DNA of 64,000 nucleotides, from assembly GCA_029247405.1 (NCBI GenBank), contig JAQWLH010000138.1, positions 1 to 64,000 of the forward strand, given 5' to 3'. The notes below the pieces were generated by a model, which was not told where the DNA came from, did not search any database, and saw only the letters and a program-made list of their open reading frames with translations. The translations under genes and the position numbers were made by a program. This DNA is from Mariniblastus sp. (GTDB lineage Bacteria; Planctomycetota; Planctomycetia; Pirellulales; Pirellulaceae). Below are positions 45,784-54,750 of this stretch, piece after piece. Within the stretch, counting starts at the first letter, position 1. Each line of letters starts with the position of its first letter.

Positions 45784-45969
45784 CCCAATCGAAAGAACCC
45801 TTTTTGATCATGGCAAACTTTGCTGGCGTTAACGGCGGTAGCGTCTTGATTTGAATAAAATGAAGAACAAAACCAGTTTCGTCAAAGCATTTGTGAATCT
45901 ATCGCGAACAATGCTGAGACGAGATCGGTAGAACGCATCTCAAATCTCGTTGGCCCCTCTGGTGGAGAA

Positions 45970-46386
45970 ATGGCGATGTATCATTCAAAAATCATTCTGC
46001 GAACCCTCGTATGCAGCGGCTTCGGTTTTATCCTCACAATTCAAATCGGGTGCAGCAATTCGGGGTCGAGCCTGAAGATGCCGCATCAAGTCTTCCGCTC
46101 GCCAACGGTTTCCCCAAGTTACGCCAATAGTACTCCGTCTCCAACAAATTTCCCAAGCTACTCAGCACCAGGCTACTCAGCAGCAGGCTACTCAGCCCAA
46201 CCTCCCGCTCCAACTCGAAACAGCTTGCAACAGCAAAATACAACCGGGCCCAATGCTTTGGTCCGACAGGATGCGACCACGCAAAACTTCTCAACGGTAG
46301 GTTTTCGAGCATCACCACAACCCAGCAAAGCGGGAGAAAAGAAGTTCAATCCGTTCGGTTTTGCCAAAGCCAAAACAAACTGCTGA
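45970..46386 (+). CDS. Pro/Ser-rich lipoprotein with short tandem repeats
   Basis: A 138-residue lipoprotein; GGTGGAGAA precedes the ATG at 45970. The lipobox is TIQIGCSN. The middle is Ser/Pro/Tyr-rich with YSAPGYSAAGYSAQ, encoded by a 15-base DNA repeat, and the end carries a basic segment. It has no family signature. It is likely a surface or periplasmic low-complexity protein. It shares strand with the efflux operon but is 187 bases downstream, so it may be separate. Confidence 0.6.
   Translation: MAMYHSKIILRTLVCSGFGFILTIQIGCSNSGSSLKMPHQVFRSPTVSPSYANSTPSPTNFPSYSAPGYSAAGYSAQPPAPTRNSLQQQNTTGPNALVRQDATTQNFSTVGFRASPQPSKAGEKKFNPFGFAKAKTNC
46157..46200 (+). repeat. 15-base tandem repeat inside a lipoprotein gene
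   Basis: Two full copies and one partial copy of GCTACTCAGCA(C/G)CAG begin at 46157, 46172 and 46187. They encode the YSAPG/YSAAG/YSAQ peptides. The in-frame 15-base unit can change copy number by slippage without a frameshift. Confidence 0.85.
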
Positions 46387-46601
46387 GGCTTGTAATTCTC
46401 TAGCACCGTGAGTGTTTTCAATTTTCAATGGCAGCGGGCAATCACTGCCAAACGGATGGAGTTCTTCTGACTCCTGTGCTTCTCCGCCCCTTGGGTCGTT
46501 AAGTTCAGTTGGGAACGGTCAGATCGCTGTGCTCAGAATCAATCTTCAAACCACGCCTTTTAAGTCGCGAATCTGATTGGCAATCGCCAAAAGAGTCACT
46601 T

Positions 46602-46895
46602 TTATTCTTCGCCGATTTTCCCGCCAAACTGGCTAAAAATCATCTTCACTTTTGGCAGCAGCAGTCGCACCAGATCTTCATCGTTGGCGTCGAGTGCAAC
46701 TTGGGGGTCCCACCGACCCTCGCGTGAAAGCATCACAACTGCAGCCATCACGTGCTCAACATCAACTGGTAAATCAGTTGGTTCTTCGAGTTTGATCGCC
46801 AAATCAAACAGAACGTTGGCAACTTTAGGATCGATCGTTGCCTCACCTTTTTTGGAAATTCGAATGCCTGGGGCGACTTGTTTTAAATTTTTCAT
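46602..46895 (-). CDS. Conserved small protein, unknown function
   Basis: A 97-residue soluble acidic protein starting MKNLKQVAPGIRISKKGEAT with helical middle VEHVMAAVVMLSREGRWDP and ending FGGKIGEE. No recognised domain. It shows normal coding composition and no overlap with stronger frames. It is followed on the same strand (upstream in genome direction) by nothing clear. Confidence 0.65.
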   Translation of the reverse strand: MKNLKQVAPGIRISKKGEATIDPKVANVLFDLAIKLEEPTDLPVDVEHVMAAVVMLSREGRWDPQVALDANDEDLVRLLLPKVKMIFSQFGGKIGEE

Positions 46896-47060
46896 GGTGA
46901 AAATCAGGTTAACTCAAATAGTTTCGCATGTTGAATCGGTGGTGATTCTGAGACAGAAATAAATTCGCCTCCAGAGTAATCGCTCGATGAAAAAAATGTG
47001 TATCTGAGAAACCTGGTACTCCAAGTTTTTCCTTGGATCTCATTCAAATTCAGGCTCGAT

Positions 47061-48716
47061 CTACTTTTTCATGAGCTCGCTGCGATGGACCGTAATTGAG
47101 TGTGGTTTTTCACCTTCAATATTGACCACTTCGTAAGTCACTTGGGGATCGTCAGCCGCCGTATCGAATGTCACCAACCCGAACGATTGCGGTTTGTTGT
47201 AGCTGAAAATCGCTCCTTTTTTCTCCATCGTGGGATGAATGTGTTGGTTCGTTAAGCGAGACGAATTGAACTCGTATAAATCATATCCGTTGGGTCGAGC
47301 AATTTTCCAACAATCAGAGCGGTGGCGATCCGCCGACATCAAGATGACGCCTTCAATTTCCTCTGACTCGATAAAGCTCAAGATCTCCTCGTGCTCTTTC
47401 TTGTAACCATTCCACGTGTCTCGACTGTTACCCTTGGTACGAAAGTCCCAGGGCACTGAAGAACAAATAACTTTGAATGTTCCATTCGAAGCTTTTAATT
47501 GTTGTTTGAGCCATTTCTTTTGGACTGGGCCGAGCATCGTTCGCGGGGATTCCTTCGGGTTGGTTCGATAGTACCGACAGTCCAACATGATAAAATCGAC
47601 ATCACCAATGGACATGGTGTACCAACAACCCGGCAGTGCGTCGCCACCAGCGTATCCTGGATTCGCCCAGTTTTGTCGGAAGATAGGAAAGACCCAATCC
47701 CTTTTCCAAAATGGAATCTCAATGGCCGCACCACCCCAACTGTCATTGCAGCTAAAGTCATGGTCATCCCAAATTGTGTAGACAGGACTGCGTGCGGTCA
47801 GCTTTCGCCACTCCGGTCGCGACTGACGACGATGGTAAGTGTATTGCTGCATGACTACCGATTCGGGGTCATCGATGTAAACATTGTCTCCAAGTAACAA
47901 AATTGCTTGCGGATCAAAACTCCCAATCGTATTCCACATCCGTTCGTTTTGTGGAACGTACCCCGCACCGCCTCCAAATGCGAGGACAAATTTGCCTGCT
48001 TGGCCCTTCGCTGGCAGAGTTCGGAATCTCTGCTCGTTGTCGGCCACACAATCACGCCCATCGAGTTTCATGGTGTAGTCATACTCAGTGTTTGGCTTGA
48101 GTCCGGAGACGCTAACGACGACCGTATAATCTTCGCCTGCTTTTGATTTCGTTTTTTGACTTTTACCTGCGACAAGATGAGTGACGGCATCGGTCACCGT
48201 CACCTCAAGCTCAGACTCCTTTGCGGTTCGCGCCCAGAAGGATGCTGTTGATCCGGAAACGTTACCGACAAGTGGTCCGTGAACAAGTCGATTAGCGTGC
48301 TGAGACATCAGATTCTGTAGCAGCTCAGTTTTTTCTAGGGGTTGGAACATCTCCCGTGGGCCAGCGACCAACCGACCAGCAGGCAGGCCAGCTGCGATTG
48401 CCTGCTTCATCAACGATTCCGCGTGAGCGATATTGCCACGTTGTGTATGCAAAACCCCCAGCATATAAAGCGTTTCGGCATCCTCCGGATGATTTTCTAA
48501 ATACTGATCAAGAAATCTTTCTGTCTTGTCGAGCTCATTCCGCAGGATAAACCGCAAAGATGATTGATGCACACGTTTGTATTGATCTTCCTTTTTGAAT
48601 GACAACATTGGCCCGGGCTTTGAGGCACCCCCTAAATCGTAATCAGGGATTTCTTGCGCACCGACGCCCGTCCCAAAAAGTAAAATCGACATCAGCACAA
48701 GTAACAAGTATTTCAT
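47061..48716 (-). CDS. PhoD-like phosphodiesterase/phosphatase with N-terminal TPR-like region
   Basis: A protein of about 551 residues from ATG 48716, with a signal peptide ending GTGVGAQ. Residues about 50-115 look TPR-like (ENHPEDAETLYMLGVLHTQRGNIAHAES). A fibronectin/PhoD-type beta domain follows, then the metallophosphatase core: GDNVYIDDP, IWDDHDFSCNDSWGG, DCRYYRTNP and SADRHRSDCW. It hydrolyses phosphodiesters or phosphomonoesters in the periplasm. The TPR-like front is not usual for this family. Confidence 0.9.
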   Translation of the reverse strand: MKYLLLVLMSILLFGTGVGAQEIPDYDLGGASKPGPMLSFKKEDQYKRVHQSSLRFILRNELDKTERFLDQYLENHPEDAETLYMLGVLHTQRGNIAHAESLMKQAIAAGLPAGRLVAGPREMFQPLEKTELLQNLMSQHANRLVHGPLVGNVSGSTASFWARTAKESELEVTVTDAVTHLVAGKSQKTKSKAGEDYTVVVSVSGLKPNTEYDYTMKLDGRDCVADNEQRFRTLPAKGQAGKFVLAFGGGAGYVPQNERMWNTIGSFDPQAILLLGDNVYIDDPESVVMQQYTYHRRQSRPEWRKLTARSPVYTIWDDHDFSCNDSWGGAAIEIPFWKRDWVFPIFRQNWANPGYAGGDALPGCWYTMSIGDVDFIMLDCRYYRTNPKESPRTMLGPVQKKWLKQQLKASNGTFKVICSSVPWDFRTKGNSRDTWNGYKKEHEEILSFIESEEIEGVILMSADRHRSDCWKIARPNGYDLYEFNSSRLTNQHIHPTMEKKGAIFSYNKPQSFGLVTFDTAADDPQVTYEVVNIEGEKPHSITVHRSELMKK

Positions 48717-49017
48717 CGATCGACGCCTAAAATTGATTTTTTTTATCAAGCGCTAATTGTACCAACAACTTGGAAACAATGGAGAAGCGAATGTCTTGCA
48801 TCGACGCCAAAGGCTAACGCAAAACCGAATAACAATCACGATGTCATGCGGCAAAAAATGTAGCGAGGTTAATCACCCAGGTCAAAGACCGGATTAAGCT
48901 GGGACGGGGTTCCTCGGGCGCCAGCCCGACCGCTGAGAAGTTGTTCAGCCTGACTTGCGATTGGGCAATTTATTTTATCACGCAGTTGATGGCCAAAAGT
49001 GAAAGACCTATTTCAGA
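48717..49017. other. Intergenic spacer
   Basis: A 301-base spacer between two minus-strand genes, downstream of the 401-residue gene. It has a small GC hairpin, CGGGC-GCCA-GCCCG at 48914-48927, without a T-run, so terminator function is doubtful. No coding sequence seen. Confidence 0.35.
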
Positions 49018-50223
49018 CTATGAATTTACCGAGTCAATTCGCGTCTTCATCAGCGTCGTCCCGCAAAATCGCATGAGAAAATCATTCAACTGAAAAATAA
49101 CAGCGTTGCCGGACGATCCGACCAGTAAAGGCCCATCCAGTTCAAGTCTTAGATTAAATCGGTAAGTTTTCTCCGCCGACGCTGAGTTGCGCACATCGAT
49201 CTTCGTCGCCAGCTTTTTACCCTGATCCACCAAAGGTTGGAGTTTTGCTGCGAAGTACTTACCTCGTTTTTTCAGCTTGATCTGACTTGGTTTACCATCT
49301 TCATGAACGATTTTGGCGTCCAAGGGAATGTTGACCTCTTTGGCAGCGGGATTCTCCGAATTAAAATCCGCTGCAACCGTGGAGACTTTGTTCACATAAA
49401 CGTCCCCCAGTTCGTCAATTTCAAGGTACAAACATCCAATGTTATTGAGCGTCTTGGCAAGGCGAGCGCGATATTCCATCGCCGCTCCGTAGAGCTCCAT
49501 CATGAATTCGAATTGCTGGTTGCCTTTTCTTTGAGATTCGTAGGTTCGCGCGTAGGTCAAAATACTCCCACGTCTTTTCTTCAGTTTGAATAGATCAGCG
49601 ACCAGCCAACCGTGCTTAGTACGACTAAACAACGCATTTAGTGTGACCATCAAATCGTCAGGCTCTCGCGCCCGAACTACCTCTCCGTCTCTCATGATCG
49701 CCCATGGCTTAAGTGTCTGAGTTATCTTGCGCTTCCAGCTATGATCCGTCAGCGCCACCTCATCATCGTCGTCATCATCCTCAGCCAGAAACATTTCGTC
49801 ACCGGCGCTCGCATAATTTGTTTTCGCGAACGACTCGGAAACGATCAGCCGGTGTCGAGTAGGTTTGTCCATTAACGGGTTGCTATTCTCACTGGTCGAA
49901 ATCAACCCATCTGCGTTGGTCTTGAAAGGGCGGAATGCCGTTTTGGCCTCGCCGCATGCCTCATCAAGTTTATCGTTTTTGTCCTCAAACCAGATTACTC
50001 TCTTGAGTTTCAAGTCTTCGATCGATTGGTCATGACCAATTCGCGTCACCATCTCCTGAACATTCGGTTTGAGGTCGGAGAGTTGGGCAATCACGCCTCG
50101 AATCGCAGGCGGATAATCCTCTTTATCTTCAGCCCAAAAATTGAGTGACCGTTCCATGCTCTGAACAACTTCTGGCTCAGCTTCTTGTGAATCGTCTTTC
50201 TCGAAGAAATCGAACGGGGACAT
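49018..50223 (-). CDS. Hypothetical protein with acidic run
   Basis: A 401-residue soluble protein with no signal peptide or membrane helix. It opens MSPFDFFEKDDSQEAEPEVV, has a strongly acidic run EDDDDDDEVALTDH near residue 150, and a basic central region LFKLKKRRGSIL. The C-terminal part is beta-rich. I recognise no domain. It is in the same orientation as the methyltransferase gene 220 bases upstream. Confidence 0.7.
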   Translation of the reverse strand: MSPFDFFEKDDSQEAEPEVVQSMERSLNFWAEDKEDYPPAIRGVIAQLSDLKPNVQEMVTRIGHDQSIEDLKLKRVIWFEDKNDKLDEACGEAKTAFRPFKTNADGLISTSENSNPLMDKPTRHRLIVSESFAKTNYASAGDEMFLAEDDDDDDEVALTDHSWKRKITQTLKPWAIMRDGEVVRAREPDDLMVTLNALFSRTKHGWLVADLFKLKKRRGSILTYARTYESQRKGNQQFEFMMELYGAAMEYRARLAKTLNNIGCLYLEIDELGDVYVNKVSTVAADFNSENPAAKEVNIPLDAKIVHEDGKPSQIKLKKRGKYFAAKLQPLVDQGKKLATKIDVRNSASAEKTYRFNLRLELDGPLLVGSSGNAVIFQLNDFLMRFCGTTLMKTRIDSVNS

Positions 50224-50443
50224 AAGTAAACCTCGATGGATTGGAGAGAGGAAGAGCGGGGATATCTAAAGTGTAGTCCGCCACCAAAAGGTTGTCACAT
50301 TGATTGCAATTGGCAAAATTTGATAGGACAAAGAGACGCCGGCTCCGATATCGAAAATTCTGAGGGCCACTCAAACCAATCAGGGCAGAGGTTTCTTCTG
50401 TCCCCAGGATATGGAGCCATGGCTGAAAGCCCTCGTTTTGACC

Positions 50444-51013
50444 CTAAACGCCAAAGGGTACCAAAGCGATTCCCTCGCGCGCATCGTAACTGAGTAGCCG
50501 CACATTGGGGCCACCAAATTCACGCAGAATGTTGTGATACAACGCATGCTCGGTCGGCCAAGGGTACGCGTAAATTAAATCAAAATCACATAGGTCCAAA
50601 TCTAGTTGGGCGTACCCATCCGGTGCATCGATGGTTGTCCGAATTGCCTCATCACCGTTGGCGGGATTCCAAACAAATTCATCAGGAATAAAACTGCCGT
50701 GCACCATCTGCGCATCAGATCCGTATGCCTCGGCGAGATCCATTGAGTAATCGACCAGATTTGACTCGGCCTCAATTCCGTAAGCATCAAACCCCATGCG
50801 ACTAGCCATGATCGTGACGACTCCCAGGCCAGAACCCCACTCAAGAAATGAAACCGCCTGACCTTTCAGATTCTGTAGATTCTGAAAGACAGATAAATAA
50901 TCAGCGCTAACATAGGCTTCAAAAGCCGGGTGCTTGTCCTCGCGTTCCCAAATACGGTCGGCGTCGGCCCAAAGCTGTCGGAATTCAGCCAGTAGTTGAT
51001 CGTCAGTTTCCAA
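50444..51013 (-). CDS. Class I SAM-dependent methyltransferase-like protein
   Basis: A 189-residue protein. It has the SAM-binding motif I as SFLEWGSGLGVVTIMASRMG and the acidic strand end AYGIEAE. A later strand DFDLIYAYPWPTEH resembles motif IV. It is short for the class but complete enough for a small methyltransferase. The methyl acceptor is unknown. Confidence 0.72.
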   Translation of the reverse strand: METDDQLLAEFRQLWADADRIWEREDKHPAFEAYVSADYLSVFQNLQNLKGQAVSFLEWGSGLGVVTIMASRMGFDAYGIEAESNLVDYSMDLAEAYGSDAQMVHGSFIPDEFVWNPANGDEAIRTTIDAPDGYAQLDLDLCDFDLIYAYPWPTEHALYHNILREFGGPNVRLLSYDAREGIALVPFGV

Positions 51014-51315
51014 TTCGATACTTCGTTCTTGTGAGATAGCGGGCTTTCATCAAAACTCATTTTTGAAAGACACATCATACCGAATCCTCCAATTGAGTTC
51101 CTCATAAATCGCCTTATCCCGGAACGAATCAAGAAAGAATTGTCATCTTCAACAAGCTGGGGAAAACTCCTCCTTGATGTTTTAAACTTAGATTGATCAC
51201 GATTGACTACTCCAAACCGCACGTCAAATCGGCAGCTCTAATTTCATCACCAATCTTTACGAGGGACTTGATTACGGATACCCCCAACCTAAATCATCAT
51301 TAGTCCTGACATTCT
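51014..51315. other. Intergenic spacer
   Basis: About 300 bases between the methyltransferase and TIM-barrel genes, both on the minus strand. No coding sequence, repeat or hairpin with a T-run is visible. A minus-strand frame at about 50866-51222 is just an extension opposite real coding sequence. Confidence 0.3.
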
Positions 51316-52296
51316 TTAGGTTTGTTTTTTTCCGAACGCAGCCCGAAGCGCTGCCAAGCTTTTAGGAACTGCCGTCCAAGGATCTTCTTTTCCTTCAAAT
51401 TCCAACGATACATATCCGCGATAGTTGGCGGCTTGGCAAATTTTGGCGATCCGGTCATAGTCCATCTCAAGTGTGTAATACACACCGCCACCGTAATAAG
51501 TCTTGGCTTGCATAAAAACAGATTCCGGGGCAAGCATTTCAAGTTGTTCGTAACGCCGCTCAAAGAAATTGCCTGTGTCCATCGTGACCCGCAACCAAGG
51601 TGAATTAATCGCATTGACAATCCGCAACACTCCTTCTGCGGTCCGACCCAATCCCCAATGGTTCTCAAGCCCAAGGACCACGCCACATTCTTCAGCCTTC
51701 TTGAGACACTGAGTCAACGCATCGATGACCCACTTAAACCCTTCGTCATCCGTCACATTAGGCAATCGCGGTTCGATACCTTTGTTATTCATCAACTCTT
51801 CAAAACTTTTGGACGTTCCCCAGCGCCCCGTATTGACTCGGATCGTGGGAATACCAAGCTTGTAAGCCATCTCTATCTGACCGATCGTCTTGTCTATATT
51901 TTGCTGACGATATTCTTTATCGGGACGAAGAAAACCCTGATGAGTTGACATGCCACACAGATCCATCCCATTCACAAAGGCTCGACGTTTTAGTTTTTGC
52001 AAGGCACTATCTGAAGTGTCTTTCATCTGGACAAGCAGCAACTCAACTCCGTCAAATCCCATGCGGGCGGCGGCATCAATGCACTCAGGAATTGTTAATT
52101 TAGAGCCGTCCCGAAACGTAAAAAATGAATAGGTCGAAACGGCAATGCGATTAGGGACAAAGGTCTCTGACTGTTTGTGACTTGCTGCCGATACAGGTGT
52201 CCCTCCAGCAGGAATTGCAATTGCCGAAGTAATCGCGGCACCTGAAACCAAAGACCGGTTCAAAAAGTTTCGGCGGTTAATCTTGGAGACGTTCAT
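51316..52296 (-). CDS. Sugar phosphate isomerase/epimerase-like TIM barrel, Tat signal
   Basis: A protein of about 326 residues from ATG 52296, opening with the twin-arginine signal SKINRRNFLNRSLVSGAAIT. The upstream ATG 52320 would add eight residues. TIM-barrel motifs: GFDGVELLLVQM, RVNTGRWG, VVLGLENHWG, VTMDTGNFF and YVSLEFEGKEDP, which are metal-binding positions of the xylose-isomerase-like family. It acts on sugars in the periplasm. It is related to, but distinct from, the gene at 5030. Confidence 0.88.
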   Translation of the reverse strand: MNVSKINRRNFLNRSLVSGAAITSAIAIPAGGTPVSAASHKQSETFVPNRIAVSTYSFFTFRDGSKLTIPECIDAAARMGFDGVELLLVQMKDTSDSALQKLKRRAFVNGMDLCGMSTHQGFLRPDKEYRQQNIDKTIGQIEMAYKLGIPTIRVNTGRWGTSKSFEELMNNKGIEPRLPNVTDDEGFKWVIDALTQCLKKAEECGVVLGLENHWGLGRTAEGVLRIVNAINSPWLRVTMDTGNFFERRYEQLEMLAPESVFMQAKTYYGGGVYYTLEMDYDRIAKICQAANYRGYVSLEFEGKEDPWTAVPKSLAALRAAFGKKQT

Positions 52297-53155
52297 TTGT
52301 TTTTGCTCCAGCAGGGTCAATGAAGTGTTTGAAGTCTGAAATCATAACCGGAATTGTCAACGACATGAAAATTAAAAGATGGTCGTAGAAATAAACGGAT
52401 ATGAACCTGAATTGTTGATGATACGTCTTGTAATAATCACACGCAAAATCAAGCCGACCCAATCAAAGTTGCTAAAAACCATGCTGATCGGATTTACAGT
52501 ATCGGCGAGATCAATTTTGACTGGCTTAATATTGTTGCGGGCCCAAGCCCTCCCTCTCAGGACTCGACATTAGTTTGAAGCAAAAATAAAAAGGCCGCGG
52601 GTGAGATCTCTGATCGCATTCTCTGAAAGACGTCAGCCGACAGGCTTAATTTCATCGGAAACGTAAGCGGGGAAGCCGATCCTCAGACATAGTTGCGACG
52701 CTGTGGTCAAAAGGTAGTTGAGACGCTGTATCACGCAACTTCCCTCAATCGACCGGAGTTTCTAAATTCCATTTCCGATCAAGGCTGACGATTCTTGGGT
52801 ACTCCGAGGAGACGAAATAACCAGGTTGCAAAATGGATCAAAACACAGTGATTCTCAGATACACAGCGTGATCAATCTTTCCGGCCTTACCGTAGCACGA
52901 TCTGCTTCCTCTCAATCTGCTTCCTCTCAAATTGATGGGCGGTGAATGGCCAACAAGCTGGTTTCTTTTAGGTACAATCGACAAAGTCGAAATGCTAATC
53001 AATGATGCCAGCTCCCATTGGCGGAGATCCGGATCTGTTGACTTGGACGATTCATTTTCGTCAAAACATCCGCTTGCGACATCAACTATACTGATGGGCT
53101 GTTCAATCGGTAGAAAATCAAATTTTCGATTCTTCTTAAGGAAAATAAAAATCTT
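52297..53155. other. Long divergent intergenic spacer with small repeats
   Basis: About 860 bases between divergent genes. It contains AGTTG(C/A)GACGCTGT twice (52691-52704, 52716-52729) and a perfect 15-base tandem duplication (52900-52929). A plus-strand frame at 52932-53159 lacks coding character. AAGGA at 53138 serves the next sulfatase. I see no gene here. Confidence 0.4.
52900..52929 (+). repeat. Perfect tandem duplication of 15 bases
   Basis: ATCTGCTTCCTCTCA occurs twice in a row (52900-52914 and 52915-52929) in the long intergenic spacer. A recent slippage duplication is the simplest reading. No function is suggested. Confidence 0.8.
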
Positions 53156-54574
53156 ATGATGGCCAGCCTTCAAACACATACGATGCAGTTGATCAGCGCG
53201 ACACTCTTGGTCTGCTATTTGATTGCCCCGAGTGTCGCAGAAGAGAAACCGAATTTCATCATCATCTTCACAGACGATCAGGGCTACAACGACCTCGGCT
53301 GCTTCGGCTCCAAGAAGATTAAAACGCCGAATATTGACCGCATGGCTGCCGAAGGTCGACGCTACACCAGCTTCTACGTCCCCTGCTCTGTTTGTTCCCC
53401 CTCTCGTGCGGCGTTGTTGACTGGAAGTTATCCAAAACGCGTCGGAATGCACAAGCATGTTTTATTCCCCAAAAGCGATTACGGGCTCAACAGCCAAGAG
53501 TACACGATTGCTGACCATATGAAATCGTTGGGTTACGCGACTGCTTGTATTGGCAAATGGCACCTCGGGCATCATCCTGAAACGCTTCCACGATCCAATG
53601 GGTTTGATTCCTATTTCGGAATTCCGTATTCCAACGACATGAATCATCCGGAAAATCAGGGAAAACCCAGAAACGTTTCCAGCAATGAATTGTGGGCCGA
53701 CCAGGAATCCGCGATCAAACTCTGGAATACACCCCTCATGAGCAATGAAGAAATCGTCGAGCTTCCGGTAGACCAACGAACTATCACAAGACGATACACG
53801 GATAAGGCGATTGAGTTTGTCACTGACAACCAAGACAATCCATTCTTCCTGTACCTGCCCCACTCGATGCCGCACATCCCGCTTTACGTACCTGACGACG
53901 TGTACGATGCTGATCCGCAAAATGCCTACACCTGTGTGATCGAGCATATTGATGCCGAGGTAGGGCGTTTGCTGCAAACGGTTCGCAATCTGGGTCTATC
54001 AGAAAAAACTTATATTGTTTACACGACCGATAATGGACCGTGGCTACAGTTCAAGAATCACGGCGGGAGCGCCGGTCCACTTCGTTCTGGTAAGGGCACC
54101 ACTTTCGAAGGCGGACAACGCGTGCCGTGCATCATGTGGGCTCCGGGGAGAATTCCAGCAGGCACAAGCACCGATGCCTTCACCTCGACTCTGGACCTCT
54201 TGCCAACCTTTGCTTCGCTGACTGGAAAGAAGCTCCCGGATCGCAAGATCGATGGATTCGATATCACGGCAACCTTTGAGTCGGATGAGTCGCCACGAAA
54301 TGAATTGGTGTTCTATTCCGCGCAGGGGAAACTTGAAGGGATTCGACAAGGCGATTGGAAATACCTGCAGCAAACGCCACGCAAACGAAAGAACCAACCG
54401 ACCCCCAAGACTTCGACCTATTTGTTCAACCTCGCCGATGACATTGGTGAACAAAACAATCTGTTAGAGACCAAGCCGGAATTGGCGGCCCGACTTAAGG
54501 CGTCGATGATCAAAGCAGACCAAGAAATCACGTCTAACGCGAGACCGGTCTGGCGAAAAGAAAAAACAAAATAG
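53156..54574 (+). CDS. Secreted arylsulfatase
   Basis: A 472-residue sulfatase with a signal peptide ending PSVAEE. Landmarks: TDDQGYNDLGC, VCSPSRAALLTGSYPKRVG, GKWHLGHHPE, MPHIPL, YTTDNGPW and SGKGTTFEGGQRVP. CSPSR is the classical formylglycine motif. It is the first of three closely placed sulfatase genes. The start at 53156 has AAGGA about 13 bases upstream, and a second ATG follows immediately. Confidence 0.93.
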   Translation: MMASLQTHTMQLISATLLVCYLIAPSVAEEKPNFIIIFTDDQGYNDLGCFGSKKIKTPNIDRMAAEGRRYTSFYVPCSVCSPSRAALLTGSYPKRVGMHKHVLFPKSDYGLNSQEYTIADHMKSLGYATACIGKWHLGHHPETLPRSNGFDSYFGIPYSNDMNHPENQGKPRNVSSNELWADQESAIKLWNTPLMSNEEIVELPVDQRTITRRYTDKAIEFVTDNQDNPFFLYLPHSMPHIPLYVPDDVYDADPQNAYTCVIEHIDAEVGRLLQTVRNLGLSEKTYIVYTTDNGPWLQFKNHGGSAGPLRSGKGTTFEGGQRVPCIMWAPGRIPAGTSTDAFTSTLDLLPTFASLTGKKLPDRKIDGFDITATFESDESPRNELVFYSAQGKLEGIRQGDWKYLQQTPRKRKNQPTPKTSTYLFNLADDIGEQNNLLETKPELAARLKASMIKADQEITSNARPVWRKEKTK

Positions 54575-54750
54575 CGATTTAACCCTCGCCCAAAAACCCT
54601 TCAAAGCAGCGGCGAAAATCGAACTCAAAAAACAATATTTTAACGACTTGAAACGCCGCTGTTCTTCGCGGCAACTGCGCCGTTTAACTGTGCGTTCTGT
54701 GTTTTGGTTTGCCTAGTCTCATTGCGTTATTTTTTATTTAAAGCTTCCAA

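Noticed and set aside
48914-48927. GC hairpin considered as a terminator
   Set aside because: No T-run follows on either strand.
52838-53458. Minus-strand frame of 206 codons at the start of a sulfatase
   Set aside because: Overlaps the signal peptide and active-site coding region of a genuine sulfatase; no domain.
54607-54661. Inverted repeat CAGCGGCG/CGCCGCTG after a sulfatase, considered as a terminator
   Set aside because: Loop is about 39 bases and no T-run follows.
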